The position numbers and the translations under genes are program-made. The notes beneath the pieces are model-generated. The model was not told where the DNA came from. It ran no database searches and worked only from the letters and a program-made list of their open reading frames with translations. A stretch of DNA of 46,211 nucleotides. Origin: Candidatus Omnitrophus magneticus (GTDB lineage Bacteria; Omnitrophota; Gorgyraeia; Tantalellales; Tantalellaceae). Below are positions 1 through 9,124 of the stretch, piece after piece; position 1 is the first letter of the stretch; each line of letters opens with the position of its first letter. The stretch is taken from contig JYNY01000016.1 of assembly GCA_000954095.1 (NCBI GenBank), forward strand, positions 1-46,211. Reading direction: 5' to 3'.

Positions 1-8
1 AATAGATA

Positions 9-533
9 CCCCCGCCTTTACAGGCGGGGTTCTTTTTCAGAATTCAAACTTCGTTTGTCCTGTGTCTTCCTTCTCTTGACTCTGAATATATCTACAGATA
101 ATCGCCTCATCTATCCCCACCGTTGAGACGAAAAATCCTTTCGACCATATCCCCTCATTGTCCCAATACACTTCTTTCAAAAAACGAAACTTCTTGCTCA
201 TGTGCCTACTTGTATTTTTTTTCAACGTTTCAACAACCATACTTACTGCATATTTCGGTGGAATTACCATTTGCAAATGAATATGATCAATATCTATTCC
301 TACAGCAATGTATTCCCAGTCGGGGTAATACTCTCGGACCTCAAGAAGTTTCGTTTTCAGATATTCACGAACTCCTTTGTTCAGGATTTTTCGTCTAAAT
401 CTTGTAACCCATACTATGTGGTACTGCGTCCTATATACACTATGTGCTGACTTTATTAATCTCATTTACTCAGTATAACATACACGGAAGACACAGGAAA
501 TATGCTCTCATCCCCGCCTTTACAGGCGGGGAT
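9..533 (-). mobile_element. IS200-type insertion sequence (tnpA only)
   Basis: The element consists of one tnpA gene flanked by two identical 20-nt hairpins (CCCCGCCTTTACAGGCGGGG at 10-29 and 512-531). Each has an 8-bp GC stem and a TTAC loop; the right copy is extended by two A-T pairs. Subterminal hairpins of this kind mark the ends recognised by HUH/Y1 transposases, and such elements lack terminal inverted repeats. Read with the gene, the 512-531 hairpin is the left end and the 10-29 hairpin the right end. The exact cleavage points are not visible, so the boundaries are approximate. There is no tnpB. The insertion lies downstream of rplT and breaks no gene in view. Confidence 0.85.
37..465 (-). 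CDS. tnpA: IS200/IS605-family transposase TnpA (Y1 HUH)
   Basis: This is a 142-residue single-strand DNA transposase of the usual IS200 length (about 150 residues). The HUH metal-binding motif is H61-I-H63 in DIDHIHLQMVIPP. The catalytic tyrosine is most likely Y126 in IICRYIQSQ, which follows the family signature FVSTVGIDE. All core elements are intact, so the enzyme may be active. The stop codon lies 8 nt from the right-end hairpin and the start about 46 nt from the left-end hairpin, the compact arrangement typical of IS200. The product would cut and rejoin single-stranded element ends at replication forks. The ATG at 465 begins the conserved region; no strong Shine-Dalgarno (SD) sequence is seen, which is common for this family. 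Confidence 0.93.
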   Translation of the reverse strand: MRLIKSAHSVYRTQYHIVWVTRFRRKILNKGVREYLKTKLLEVREYYPDWEYIAVGIDIDHIHLQMVIPPKYAVSMVVETLKKNTSRHMSKKFRFLKEVYWDNEGIWSKGFFVSTVGIDEAIICRYIQSQEKEDTGQTKFEF

Positions 534-593
534 TTCCCGCTAAATTAAAAGCTGTAACAGAATGGCTTTACGAAAAACAAAAAATTTCTATTT

Positions 594-606
594 CGCGTGA
601 GACGCG
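594..606 (-). terminator. weak candidate hairpin downstream of rplT
   Basis: CGCGT-CTC-ACGCG forms a 5-bp stem 10 nt after the rplT stop. It is followed on the minus strand by an A/T stretch containing TTTTTT and TTTTT runs, which begin about 9 nt beyond the stem. The U-tract is not adjacent, so this may be a poor terminator or only an mRNA 3'-end hairpin. Confidence 0.35.
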
Positions 607-615
607 GCAAATTTC

Positions 616-960
616 TTATTTTAATTTATCAACTATAGCTTTAAAACCTGCACTATCGTTTACAACAATATAAGCCAGCATCTTACGGTTAAGCTCTATA
701 CCGGATTTTTTAAGTGCCGCGATAAATTTACTGTAAGAAAGTCCTTCTTGCCTAACTGCCGCGTTTATTCTTGTAATCCAAAGAGATCTAAAATCACTCT
801 TTCTTTTTTTTCTGTCGTAATAATTCGCTAACAACGCGTCTCTTAAGGCTTCTTTAGCTTTTCTATACAGCCTAGATCTAGAGCTATATTGCCCTCTTAC
901 ACTTTTAAGAATTTTCTTTCTTGTCTTTCTCGAACTAACAGCAAAACTAACCTTGGTCAT
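616..960 (-). CDS. rplT: 50S ribosomal protein L20
   Basis: L20 binds 23S rRNA and is needed early in large-subunit assembly. The 114-residue length is normal. Conserved blocks are visible: the basic N-terminal arm, the central YYDRKKRKSDFRSLWITRIN segment, and the GLSYSKFI...GIELNRKMLA region. It is the last gene of the thrS-infC-rpmI-rplT order widespread in bacteria. L20 often represses this operon through a leader or intergenic RNA, but I could not pick out such a site. The gap to rpmI is about 180 nt, long for the operon, and AT-rich. An IS200 element lies directly downstream. Confidence 0.97.
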   Translation of the reverse strand: MTKVSFAVSSRKTRKKILKSVRGQYSSRSRLYRKAKEALRDALLANYYDRKKRKSDFRSLWITRINAAVRQEGLSYSKFIAALKKSGIELNRKMLAYIVVNDSAGFKAIVDKLK

Positions 961-1139
961 ACAACACCTCTTTTTTACATTTATTTTTGTAAAATATTTT
1001 ATTTATTCCTGAATTATACAAGACAACACGTATGCCGAAAAAAAAATATTCTCTAGCTATTTAACTAAAAATATTATTTCTTTTTCATTTAAAAAAAATA
1101 CTAGAACTATCAAAAATATATGCTACTCGAACACTAGTA

Positions 1140-1337
1140 TCAAGAATACGGCAACATCGCTTTAATAGTTTTTGTCTGCGCCGGCGAAATCCCTGCCGGT
1201 TGTCTTAATGAACGTTTACGCTTTCTGCTTTTCCCTGTCAAAAGATGGCGCCTTCCTGCTTTAGCACGCAAAACTTTACCTCTTTTAGAAACCTTAAATC
1301 TTTTACGCACACCTTTATTTGTTTTTAATTTAGGCAT
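1140..1337 (-). CDS. rpmI: 50S ribosomal protein L35
   Basis: This 65-residue, very basic protein matches the L35 family. It opens with MPKLKTNKGVRKRFKVSKRGK, carries the conserved HLLTGKSRKRKRSLRQ core, and ends in a short MLPY tail. The length is standard (64-66 residues). It lies 42 nt downstream of infC and upstream of rplT, as expected. The SD sequence is AAGGGGAAT, just before the ATG. Confidence 0.97.
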   Translation of the reverse strand: MPKLKTNKGVRKRFKVSKRGKVLRAKAGRRHLLTGKSRKRKRSLRQPAGISPAQTKTIKAMLPYS

Positions 1338-1379
1338 TGAATTCCCCTTAAAAATTTTAAATTTTTATAAAAATTACAC

Positions 1380-1928
1380 CTATTTTTTAGGACTTATAAC
1401 CATTATCGCGGTTTTATCCATAAACTTCGCTTCTGAATCTACTTGACCTACACTTGCAAGATCATTCGCTATTTTTTCCATAAGAGTTGTGGCGAATTCT
1501 TTATGAGCAAGTTCTCTACCTCGTAGCCTCAAAAAAATACGCACTTTATCTTTTTTTTCTAAAAACTCTTTTATATGCTTTAGCTTTACATGATAATCAT
1601 GATCATCTATACCAACTTGAAACCTGATTTCTTTAATCTGCGTCACATGCTGATTTTTTTTAGCAATACGCTGTTTTTTTTCCTGATCAAACTTATACTT
1701 ACCATAATCCATTATACGGCATACTGGCGGATCCGAATTAGGAGACACTTCAACTAAATCTAACGATCTTTCTCTCGCCATCGTCAGCCCTACGGGCACA
1801 GTAACAACTCCAACAAAATTACCTTCATCATCGATTAAACGAATCTTCGGCGCTCGTATCCCGTTATTAACCCTAGCGTATTCTTTAGCGCTATTATTAT
1901 ACCTATTACTTTGATTTCCGAACGAAAT
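1380..1928 (-). CDS. infC: Translation initiation factor IF-3, ATT start codon
   Basis: IF-3 binds the 30S subunit, blocks premature 50S joining and proofreads initiator tRNA and start codons. The conserved frame extends past a GTG at 1799 through NNGIRAPKIRLIDDEGNF, which is the IF-3 N-terminal domain, to an ATT at 1926-1928. A strong SD AGGAGGT (1934-1940) lies 5 nt upstream of that ATT, and no ATG, GTG or TTG is better placed. This gives 182 residues, the normal length. The N domain covers roughly residues 12-85 and the C domain the rest, including RGRELAHKEFA. In E. coli infC also starts at AUU, and IF-3 represses itself by rejecting that codon; the same control is inferred here. The gene follows thrS by 66 nt and ends in TAG. 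Confidence 0.93.
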   Translation of the reverse strand: MSFGNQSNRYNNSAKEYARVNNGIRAPKIRLIDDEGNFVGVVTVPVGLTMARERSLDLVEVSPNSDPPVCRIMDYGKYKFDQEKKQRIAKKNQHVTQIKEIRFQVGIDDHDYHVKLKHIKEFLEKKDKVRIFLRLRGRELAHKEFATTLMEKIANDLASVGQVDSEAKFMDKTAIMVISPKK

Positions 1929-1994
1929 AACCCACCTCCTATTAAATTTTTATACAGTTCTTTGAAACATATCAAAATAAAATGTATAAAAATC

Positions 1995-3731
1995 CTATAA
2001 TAATTTCTCTTCTATTTCAGAAGAAAGCCGTGCTACCAATTCTTCTTTAGTTAACACGGAAACCGAAGAATCTTTACGTCTTCGTAAAGAAACATTACCA
2101 TTTTCCATTTCTTTATTTCCGGCGACTATAACATAAGGGATTTTTAACATTTCCGCATCCCTTATTTTTTTCTGCATTTTTTCATCTCTCGAATCTACTT
2201 CTACCCTCCATCCCTTAGATTTAAGTAAATCCTTTAAGGAATCCGCGTAACTAACATGGCTTTCCCCGATAGGCACTATTTTCACCTGTACCGGAGCAAG
2301 CCATAAAGGAAAATTTCCGCCATAATGTTCGATAAGAGCTCCGATAAATCTTTCTAAACTTCCAAGAATAACCCTATGCAACATAACAGGCCGTCTTTCT
2401 ACGCCATCTGAATCAACATAGGTAAGATTAAATCTTTCAGGCAAAGCAAAATCACATTGAATAGTCGCGCATTGCCACGACCTTCCAATCGCGTCTTTAA
2501 TTTTTATATCTATTTTCGGCCCATAAAACGCGCCGTCACCTTCATTGATTTCATAAGGTAAATTTTTCGCTTTCATAGCATTTATTAAAGCGTTCGTAGC
2601 CATTTCCCACGCCTTGTCATCTCCAATAGATTTCGCTGGCCGAGTGCTTAATTCAACTTCAAAACCTCTAAACCCGAAAACATTCAACGTTTCTTTTACA
2701 AAATCTATAACACCGCTGATTTCAGATTCGACTTGACTGATTAAACAAAAAATATGCGCATCATCCTGAGTGAATCCTCTAACTCTTAAAAGCCCATGAA
2801 GAACACCGGATTTTTCATAACGATAAACCGTGCCCAATTCAAAATATCTTAACGGAAACTCTTTATAACTACGCATTTTAGAAGCATACACCAAAATATG
2901 CCCCGGACAATTCATAGGTTTTACCGCGAATTCCTGCTCATCAATATTAAGCGTGTACATATTTTCTTTATAATAGCTGTAATGGCCTGATTTAATCCAT
3001 ATATCACTCTTCAAAATATGCGGGCTTGAAATAAGTTCATATCCTTTTTCAAGATGTTTTGAAGTTATATAATTTACAACTATCTGCCTTAATATCGCGC
3101 CTTTTGGATGATACAAAACAAAACCCGCGCCCATAATATCATTAAAACTGAATAAATCTAATTCTTTGCCTAATTTTCTGTGATCGCGTTTTTCTGCTTC
3201 TTCCCTTATTTTTAAAAAATCATCCAATTCTATTTCTGTTTCAAAACATGTACCGTAAATTCTTTGAAGCATCGGATTTTTTTCGCTACCCTTCCAATAC
3301 GCCCCCGCCACACTTAAAAGTTTAAACGCCTTTATTTCTCCTGTACTTTTAATATGCGGCCCCCTGCACAAATCAGTAAAATTTCCATGCGAATAAAAAG
3401 AAATTTCTCCATCAGGCAATTCTTCTAATAATTCCAATTTATATTTTTCGCCTTTATCGCTAAAAAAAATTTCAGCTGATTTTTTAGAAACATCTTTTTT
3501 AAGAAAACTAAGATTCTCACGTACTATTTTCCGCATCTCTTCTTCTATTTTTATTAAGTCTTCGGTAGTAAAAGCACGCGGCGCGTCAAAATCATAATAA
3601 AAACCATCTTCAATAGCAGGGCCTATTCCTAAAATAGTGCCGGGGAAAAGCCTTACGACAGCATCAGCCATAACGTGAGAAGTGCTGTGCCGTAATTTTT
3701 GCAGTTCAATGTTTTCTATTTTTTTTCCCAT
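1995..3731 (-). CDS. thrS: Threonyl-tRNA synthetase lacking the TGS domain
   Basis: The enzyme charges tRNA-Thr in the cytoplasm. The N2 editing domain begins almost at the N-terminus, with the metal-site motif HSTSH at about residues 15-19 and DLCRGPH near residue 120. The class II catalytic core follows, with MNCPGH (zinc ligand Cys), motif 2 around VYRYEKSGVLHGLLRVRGF and motif 3 HRVILGSLERF. The anticodon-binding domain is the last 100 residues or so. At 578 residues it is about 60 short of the common form because the N-terminal TGS domain is missing. An in-frame TGA at 3741-3743 sits 9 nt upstream of the ATG, and tRNA-Val occupies the DNA beyond 3847, so no room exists for a longer form. 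It is the first protein gene of the translation operon. Confidence 0.96.
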   Translation of the reverse strand: MGKKIENIELQKLRHSTSHVMADAVVRLFPGTILGIGPAIEDGFYYDFDAPRAFTTEDLIKIEEEMRKIVRENLSFLKKDVSKKSAEIFFSDKGEKYKLELLEELPDGEISFYSHGNFTDLCRGPHIKSTGEIKAFKLLSVAGAYWKGSEKNPMLQRIYGTCFETEIELDDFLKIREEAEKRDHRKLGKELDLFSFNDIMGAGFVLYHPKGAILRQIVVNYITSKHLEKGYELISSPHILKSDIWIKSGHYSYYKENMYTLNIDEQEFAVKPMNCPGHILVYASKMRSYKEFPLRYFELGTVYRYEKSGVLHGLLRVRGFTQDDAHIFCLISQVESEISGVIDFVKETLNVFGFRGFEVELSTRPAKSIGDDKAWEMATNALINAMKAKNLPYEINEGDGAFYGPKIDIKIKDAIGRSWQCATIQCDFALPERFNLTYVDSDGVERRPVMLHRVILGSLERFIGALIEHYGGNFPLWLAPVQVKIVPIGESHVSYADSLKDLLKSKGWRVEVDSRDEKMQKKIRDAEMLKIPYVIVAGNKEMENGNVSLRRRKDSSVSVLTKEELVARLSSEIEEKLL

Positions 3732-3846
3732 CTTTATTTCTCAATTGAATTTTCCAGAATCTCTTTGCGAATTTCGCCAAGCCGCTTTTTTTCTATTGAT
3801 CAATTTTCAATTACTCTGCCAAAATTTTTATTAAAAATTTTGGGTT

Positions 3847-3923
3847 TGGTGGGCGATACTGGGTTCGAACCAGTGACCTCCACGATGTCAACGTGGCGCT
3901 CTAACCAGCTGAGCTAACCGCCC
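3847..3923 (-). tRNA. tRNA-Val (GAC)
   Basis: This is a complete 77-nt cloverleaf with an encoded CCA end. The acceptor pairs GGGCGGT with ATCGCCC (one G-U), the discriminator is A, and the T loop is GGTTCGAACC. The anticodon loop TTGACAT within the CCACG/CGTGG stem gives anticodon GAC. The 5' end lies only 3 nt after a terminator-like hairpin (3927-3956), leaving no room for a private promoter. It may be co-transcribed with thrS, which starts 115 nt downstream. Confidence 0.97.
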
Positions 3924-3926
3924 CTT

Positions 3927-3956
3927 AAAAACAAGCCGCATTCGCGGCTTGTTTTT
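3927..3956 (-). terminator. intrinsic terminator-like hairpin between tRNA-Leu and tRNA-Val
   Basis: The 13-bp arms AAAAACAAGCCGC and GCGGCTTGTTTTT enclose a 4-nt loop. On the minus strand the stem ends in a T5 run, so it looks like a terminator for the tRNA-Leu transcript. It is symmetric enough to work on either strand. It ends 3 nt before tRNA-Val. Confidence 0.75.
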
Positions 3957-3984
3957 TCATAGGGGGAACTTCTTCCCCTATGAA
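3956..3984. repeat. second hairpin abutting the tRNA terminator
   Basis: The perfect 10-bp inverted repeat TTCATAGGGG / CCCCTATGAA has a 9-nt loop. Its left end touches the right end of the preceding hairpin. It has no U-tract on the minus strand, so it is not an obvious terminator. It may stall or guide folding of the tRNA precursor. Confidence 0.7.
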
Positions 3985-4033
3985 GGTTTATTTTTCTATT
4001 TACGCTTTAAAAAAACTACCACATAAAAAATAA

Positions 4034-4118
4034 TGGTGGGCGAGGAGGGACTCGAACCCTCACGGTTTAGGGCCGAAGGATTTTAAGTCCTTTGCGTCTG
4101 CCATTCCGCCACTCGCCC
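4034..4118 (-). tRNA. tRNA-Leu (TAA)
   Basis: This class II tRNA of 85 nt has a long variable arm (TTCGGCCCTAAACCGTGAG region) and an encoded CCA. The acceptor GGGCGAG pairs perfectly with CTCGCCC. The anticodon stem AAGGA/TCCTT encloses CTTAAAA, giving anticodon TAA. The discriminator is A, as leucine tRNAs require. Confidence 0.97.
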
Positions 4119-4249
4119 ACCAAAATCTAAAACAAATTAACCGTTATATTTTAAAATAATTTAATATTATATTTCCTAAAATATTACAATATTTCCATAT
4201 TTCTTTTCAATCAGTTTCTTATACCTTGCTTTAACATGCCTCGCAAATT

Positions 4250-4323
4250 TGGAGGCGCGGACCGGATTCGCACCGGTGTACACGGTTTTGCAGACCGCTA
4301 CCTAACTGCTCGGCCACCGCGCC
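4250..4323 (-). tRNA. tRNA-Cys (GCA)
   Basis: This is a 74-nt tRNA with acceptor GGCGCGG/CCGCGCC, discriminator T (U73, the cysteine identity element) and an encoded CCA. The anticodon loop CTGCAAA gives GCA. The T arm contains GGTGCGAATCC. Confidence 0.97.
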
Positions 4324-4390
4324 GGATAAATTTAGAAGCAATAACTATTACTGGAATATACAATAAAATGCCGGCTAAAAAGTAATGTAA

Positions 4391-4417
4391 ATTATCACAA
4401 CACAAACAAAATGTCAA
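4391..4417 (-). promoter_or_regulatory. candidate promoter for tRNA-Cys
   Basis: On the minus strand a perfect -35 TTGACA (4412-4417) is followed after 15 nt by GATAAT (4391-4396). The spacing is short, but a start about 60 nt upstream of tRNA-Cys fits. The rest of the gene-free stretch 4324-4566 is AT-rich. It must also hold the carA promoter on the plus strand, which I could not define. Confidence 0.4.
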
Positions 4418-4566
4418 TTGCTTTATCGGCCTAAATTTTGTCAAGCTTAAGCGATAAGCCGAAATGATTATATATTTTTTTGTTTCGAAAAAAATATAAA
4501 TATGGTATTAATAGAAAAGTTTGACCCGAAAAATATTATTTAAAAACACAATATTATAAATAATTT

Positions 4567-5658
4567 ATGAATAACTCTAAATTAAAATCTAAAATAGCAC
4601 TAGAAGATGGCCGCGTATTTGAAGGATTCTCCTTCGGCGCTAGCGGCGAACGATACGGAGAAGTTGTTTTTAATACTAGTATTTCCGGCTATCAAGAAAT
4701 ATTGACAGACCCTTCCTATCGAGGTCAAATAGTAGTAATGACCTATCCCTTAATAGGCAACTACGGCGTAAACAAAGAAGATATCGAATCCAGAAAAATC
4801 TGGCTTGAAGGTTTTATCGCGCGCGAATATACGGCTATTCCTTCAAACTGGCGTTCTGAAAAAACTTTATCTACCTATCTTAAAGAAAATGGCATACTTG
4901 GGCTTGAAGATGTTGACACAAGAGCGATTACCCGCAATTTAAGAATTCAAGGTGCTATGCGCGCGGTTATTTCAACCGAAGATTTAGACAACGAAAGCCT
5001 TGTTCAAAAAGCAAAAAATTCTCCCTCTCTTGTAGGAAGAGATTTAGTTAAAGAAGTTACATGTTCCGCGCCTTACAAATTTAATAATATTGGAAAATTT
5101 AAAGTCGCTGTTATTGACTGCGGAGTTAAACTTAATATTTTACGTAATCTCTCCGCGAAAAACTGCGAGCTCACTGTTTTTCCAGCTACTAGTTCCGCGA
5201 AAGAAATTCTCGCGGGTAATCCTAATGGTGTTTTTCTTTCAAACGGCCCCGGAGACCCTGAAGCAGTCCCCTATGTTTTTAAAACTGTAAGTGAAATTTT
5301 AGGTAAAATTCCTGTTTTCGGAATTTGTCTCGGCCATCAAATGCTCGCATTAGCACTGGGCGGAAAAACATATAAACTTAAATTCGGCCATCACGGCGCG
5401 AATCATCCTGTTAAAGATTTAATTAGAGGAGACGTTAGTATAACTTCACAAAATCATGGGTTCGCGGTTGATACGGATTCTATAAAATCAAAAGGCGTAG
5501 AAATAACGCATATCAATCTTAACGATAATACGGTTGAAGGCATGGAATCTAAAAAATATAAATTTTTCAGCGTTCAATATCATCCTGAAGCGGCGCCGGG
5601 GCCAAGAGACGCGGCATATTTATTTGATAAATTTATAGAAAATATGAAAAGTAATTAA
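4567..5658 (+). CDS. carA: Carbamoyl-phosphate synthase small (glutaminase) subunit
   Basis: CarA hydrolyses glutamine and channels ammonia to CarB, making carbamoyl phosphate for pyrimidines and arginine. The 363 residues comprise the N-terminal CarA domain (ALEDGRVFEGFSFGA..., DPSYRGQIVVMTYP) and a class I glutamine amidotransferase domain from about residue 175. The nucleophile is C254 in GICLGHQ; the His and Glu of the triad are H339 and E341 in QYHPEAAPGP. carB follows after 132 nt and pyrG after it, forming a pyrimidine set. No SD-like sequence lies within 20 nt of the ATG, but AT-rich -10-like words (TATTAT 4552-4557, TATAAA 4555-4560) lie just upstream, so a leaderless mRNA is possible (inference). 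Confidence 0.97.
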   Translation: MNNSKLKSKIALEDGRVFEGFSFGASGERYGEVVFNTSISGYQEILTDPSYRGQIVVMTYPLIGNYGVNKEDIESRKIWLEGFIAREYTAIPSNWRSEKTLSTYLKENGILGLEDVDTRAITRNLRIQGAMRAVISTEDLDNESLVQKAKNSPSLVGRDLVKEVTCSAPYKFNNIGKFKVAVIDCGVKLNILRNLSAKNCELTVFPATSSAKEILAGNPNGVFLSNGPGDPEAVPYVFKTVSEILGKIPVFGICLGHQMLALALGGKTYKLKFGHHGANHPVKDLIRGDVSITSQNHGFAVDTDSIKSKGVEITHINLNDNTVEGMESKKYKFFSVQYHPEAAPGPRDAAYLFDKFIENMKSN

Positions 5659-5790
5659 GGTAATAACTACTTTTTGCCTTACATTAAACCAGAAAAATAT
5701 TGTTGCGAAATTTTAAAATTTAATTTTTTCGCGCGGATTTTGTTATCTCTTTTCCGCTACAAATAAAAAATCTCACAAGGAAAATTTCAT

Positions 5791-8700
5791 ATGCCAAAAA
5801 GAACTGATATAGAAAGTATTCTTGTTATAGGCGCCGGTCCTATCATCATAAGCCAAGCCTGTGAATTTGATTATTCCGGCACCCAAGCATGCAAGGCATT
5901 AAAACAAGAAGGGTACAAAGTTATACTCGTTAATTCCAATCCCGCCACAATTATGACAGACCCTGAAATGGCGGATTCCACTTATATCGAACCTGTGAAC
6001 GCGGAAGTTGTCGCTAAAATAATTGAGAAAGAACGGCCCAGCGCTTTACTGCCGACTTTAGGCGGCCAGACAGGGCTTAATACCGCGATGAAACTTCATG
6101 AAATGGGCATATTAAAAAAATATAACGTTAAAACTCTTGCCGCGGATTATGATGTCATTAAAAAAGCCGAGGACCGGGAACACTTCAAAAGAGCGATGAT
6201 AAAAATCGGATTGGATGTGCCTCGCAGCGGACTCGCGCACACAATGGAAGAAGCTCTAAAAGTCGCGAAAGAACTGGGGTTTCCGCTTATTATAAGGCCG
6301 AGTTTTACTCTCGGTGGAACCGGCGGAGGGATAGTACATAATGAAAAAGAATTTATTGAAATCGCGTCCAGAGGATTAAGAAACAGCATGACTTCTGAAA
6401 TTCTTATCGAAGAATCTATCGTGGGCTGGAAAGAATATGAATTAGAAGTTATGCGCGATAAAAAAGATAATGTCGTTATTGTTTGTTCAATAGAAAATTT
6501 AGACCCAATGGGAGTTCATACAGGCGATAGTATTACCGTAGCGCCGCAACAGACATTAACCGACTCGGAATATCAAACGATGCGCGACGCGTCTATCGCG
6601 ATAATACGCGAAATAGGCGTTGAGACAGGCGGTTCAAATATACAATTCGCTGTTAATCCTGATAACGGCCGCATGGTTGTTATTGAAATGAACCCGCGTG
6701 TTTCAAGAAGTTCAGCTCTCGCGAGTAAAGCCACAGGTTTTCCAATAGCGAAATTCGCGGCAAAACTTGCCGTTGGCTACACCCTCGATGAACTCGCTAA
6801 TGATATAACTAAAAAAACACCTGCTTGTTTCGAGCCTACAATAGATTATTGCGTAGTCAAAATCCCGCGGTTTACATTTGAAAAATTCCCTAAAGCTGAT
6901 TCTACTTTAGGGATATCAATGAAATCTGTCGGTGAAACAATGGCAATCGGACGCACATTTAAAGAAGCCTTACAAAAAGGATTAAGAGGGCTTGAAACCG
7001 GAAAAACAGGATTAAACAAATTTAAAAAAGCAGTATCCGCGTCTCAAGAAGATTTAGACGCATTTCTTAAACGGCCAAACGCGGAACGGCTATTTTTTAT
7101 TAGAGAAGCGATGGAACGCTCCTACAGTGTCGAGAAACTATATGAACTCACGCAAATAGATCCTTGGTTTCTAAACAATATTAAAGAAATTATTGATTTT
7201 GAAAAAACACTTACATCCGAACTTAAAACAAAAACGATAGAATCTTGCGCTAAAGATAAAGAAACGCCTGTCATACTCCGCAAAGCAAAACGTATGGGTT
7301 TTAGCGACGCCCAGATAGCTGAAATAATGAACACGCAAGAAACTGAAATAAAAAAACTTCGAGAAAAGCTAGGAATAAAAGCTGTTTTTAAACTTGTTGA
7401 CACCTGTGCCGCTGAGTTTGAAGCGTACACACCGTATTATTATTCAACTTATGAAGATGAATGCGAAGTCACTAGGTCAAACAGAAAAAAAATAATGATA
7501 TTAGGTGGCGGGCCAAACCGTATCGGACAAGGCATAGAATTTGATTACTGTTGTTGCCACGCGTCATTCGCTTTAAAAGAAATGGGTTTTGAAACCATCA
7601 TGGTTAATTCAAATCCTGAAACAGTAAGTACTGATTATGATACCTCAGATAAACTTTATTTTGAACCGCTCACATTTGAAGATGTAATGAATATTGTAGA
7701 TATTGAAAAACCTGACGGCGTAATTGTTCAGTTTGGCGGACAAACTCCGCTTAACCTAGCGGAACGGCTTGATAAATCCGGCGTTCCCATTATAGGCACA
7801 AGCGTCAAATCAATTGCTATTTCAGAAGACAGGCAGTTATTTAAAGAACTTATACAAAAATTAGGACTTCTCCAGCCCAAAAACGATACTGCCAAAGATA
7901 TAGAAGAAGCTATTAAAAAATCTGAAACTATCGGATACCCTGTTGTTGTCCGGCCTTCATTTGTTCTAGGCGGAAGAGCGATGAAAATCGTTTATAATGA
8001 TACAGCCTTAAAAGAATTCATGAAATTAGCCGTTGAAGTTTCTCCGGGGCATCCCGTACTTCTGGATAAGTTTTTAGAATCAGCTCAGGAAGTAGATGTA
8101 GACGCTCTTTCTGACGGAAAAGATGTTTTAGTCTGCGGAATTATGGAACATATTGAAGAAGCAGGCATTCACTCAGGCGACTCGGCATGCGCCCTCCCTC
8201 CGCATTCTCTATCAAAAAAAATCCTTGATGAAATAAAACGCCAAACAATACTTCTGGCTGAAAGCCTTAATATAAAAGGGTTAATGAATATTCAATTCGC
8301 TATAAAAGACGAAGATATTTATATTCTTGAGGTTAATCCACGCGCGTCACGGACAGTACCTTTTGTTTCAAAAGCCACTAATATTCCTTTAGCTAAAATA
8401 GCGGCGAAAATAATGGCCGGCGCGCGTTTGAAAGATTTCGGATTAAATGACCCTATGGCAAATATGAATTATACCTGCGTTAAAGAATCCGTTCTTCCAT
8501 TTTCTAGATTTTCAGGAGTTGATATTATTTTAGGCCCTGAAATGCTGTCAACAGGCGAAGTTATGGGAATCGCGAATACATTTGGAACAGCGTTTTATAA
8601 ATCACAAGACGGCGCAGGACAAAAACTTCCGGCATCAGGAAAAGTTTTTATCTCTGTAAACAAAAAAGACAAAAATTGCATAGCGATATTAGCGGAACGG

Positions 8701-9051
8701 CTTATAAAACTAGGATTTGAAATATTCGCAACAGACGGCACAGCCGAAGCGATTTCTCGAAGCGGAATAAAAATTTCTATTTTAAAAAAACTACATGAGG
8801 GTTCTCCGAATATAATGGAATTTATTAAAGATGGGAAAATTTCACTCATCATTGACACGCCTAGTTCCGGAGCGCAATATTATGAAGACTCTGTGGCAAT
8901 AAGAAGCGCGGCTATAATGAGAGGCATCCCATGTGTCACAACAATAGAAGGCGCGAAAGCCTCTATAAGCGGAATGGAAGCCGTAAAAAATGCCGAAATA
9001 ACCGTTAATCCCATGCAGGAATATTACAAAAATAGAAAGAAAATTAACTAA
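5791..9051 (+). CDS. carB: Carbamoyl-phosphate synthase large subunit
   Basis: CarB makes carbamoyl phosphate from bicarbonate, ammonia and two ATP. The 1,086-residue length is normal. Two homologous halves are visible: the first begins [21 protein letters not shown] and the second begins [20 protein letters not shown] near residue 570. Each contains an ATP-grasp domain with glycine-rich loops ([13 protein letters not shown] and [13 protein letters not shown]). The C-terminal MGS-like allosteric domain spans roughly residues 945-1080, where UMP or IMP usually bind. An AAGGA SD lies 9 nt before the ATG. It works as a heterodimer with the preceding carA product. Confidence 0.98.
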   Translation: MPKRTDIESILVIGAGPIIISQACEFDYSGTQACKALKQEGYKVILVNSNPATIMTDPEMADSTYIEPVNAEVVAKIIEKERPSALLPTLGGQTGLNTAMKLHEMGILKKYNVKTLAADYDVIKKAEDREHFKRAMIKIGLDVPRSGLAHTMEEALKVAKELGFPLIIRPSFTLGGTGGGIVHNEKEFIEIASRGLRNSMTSEILIEESIVGWKEYELEVMRDKKDNVVIVCSIENLDPMGVHTGDSITVAPQQTLTDSEYQTMRDASIAIIREIGVETGGSNIQFAVNPDNGRMVVIEMNPRVSRSSALASKATGFPIAKFAAKLAVGYTLDELANDITKKTPACFEPTIDYCVVKIPRFTFEKFPKADSTLGISMKSVGETMAIGRTFKEALQKGLRGLETGKTGLNKFKKAVSASQEDLDAFLKRPNAERLFFIREAMERSYSVEKLYELTQIDPWFLNNIKEIIDFEKTLTSELKTKTIESCAKDKETPVILRKAKRMGFSDAQIAEIMNTQETEIKKLREKLGIKAVFKLVDTCAAEFEAYTPYYYSTYEDECEVTRSNRKKIMILGGGPNRIGQGIEFDYCCCHASFALKEMGFETIMVNSNPETVSTDYDTSDKLYFEPLTFEDVMNIVDIEKPDGVIVQFGGQTPLNLAERLDKSGVPIIGTSVKSIAISEDRQLFKELIQKLGLLQPKNDTAKDIEEAIKKSETIGYPVVVRPSFVLGGRAMKIVYNDTALKEFMKLAVEVSPGHPVLLDKFLESAQEVDVDALSDGKDVLVCGIMEHIEEAGIHSGDSACALPPHSLSKKILDEIKRQTILLAESLNIKGLMNIQFAIKDEDIYILEVNPRASRTVPFVSKATNIPLAKIAAKIMAGARLKDFGLNDPMANMNYTCVKESVLPFSRFSGVDIILGPEMLSTGEVMGIANTFGTAFYKSQDGAGQKLPASGKVFISVNKKDKNCIAILAERLIKLGFEIFATDGTAEAISRSGIKISILKKLHEGSPNIMEFIKDGKISLIIDTPSSGAQYYEDSVAIRSAAIMRGIPCVTTIEGAKASISGMEAVKNAEITVNPMQEYYKNRKKIN

Positions 9052-9124
9052 CCCTACTATAAAACGTATTATCCGCCTACGGCGTATACCACGCTTTATC
9101 AATTTAAAAGGATCACTTAATAAT

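Noticed and set aside
123..450. Plus-strand frames across the IS200 transposase
   Set aside because: They are antisense shadows of tnpA without family resemblance.
3732..3846. T-box riboswitch upstream of thrS
   Set aside because: The 115-bp gap to tRNA-Val is too short and lacks a T-box motif and terminator.
4324..4566. Pyrimidine-responsive attenuator or riboswitch upstream of carA
   Set aside because: No anti-anti-terminator set or terminator hairpin with a U-run was found; the inverted TTATCG/CGATAA pair at about 4423-4457 is short and not followed by T's.
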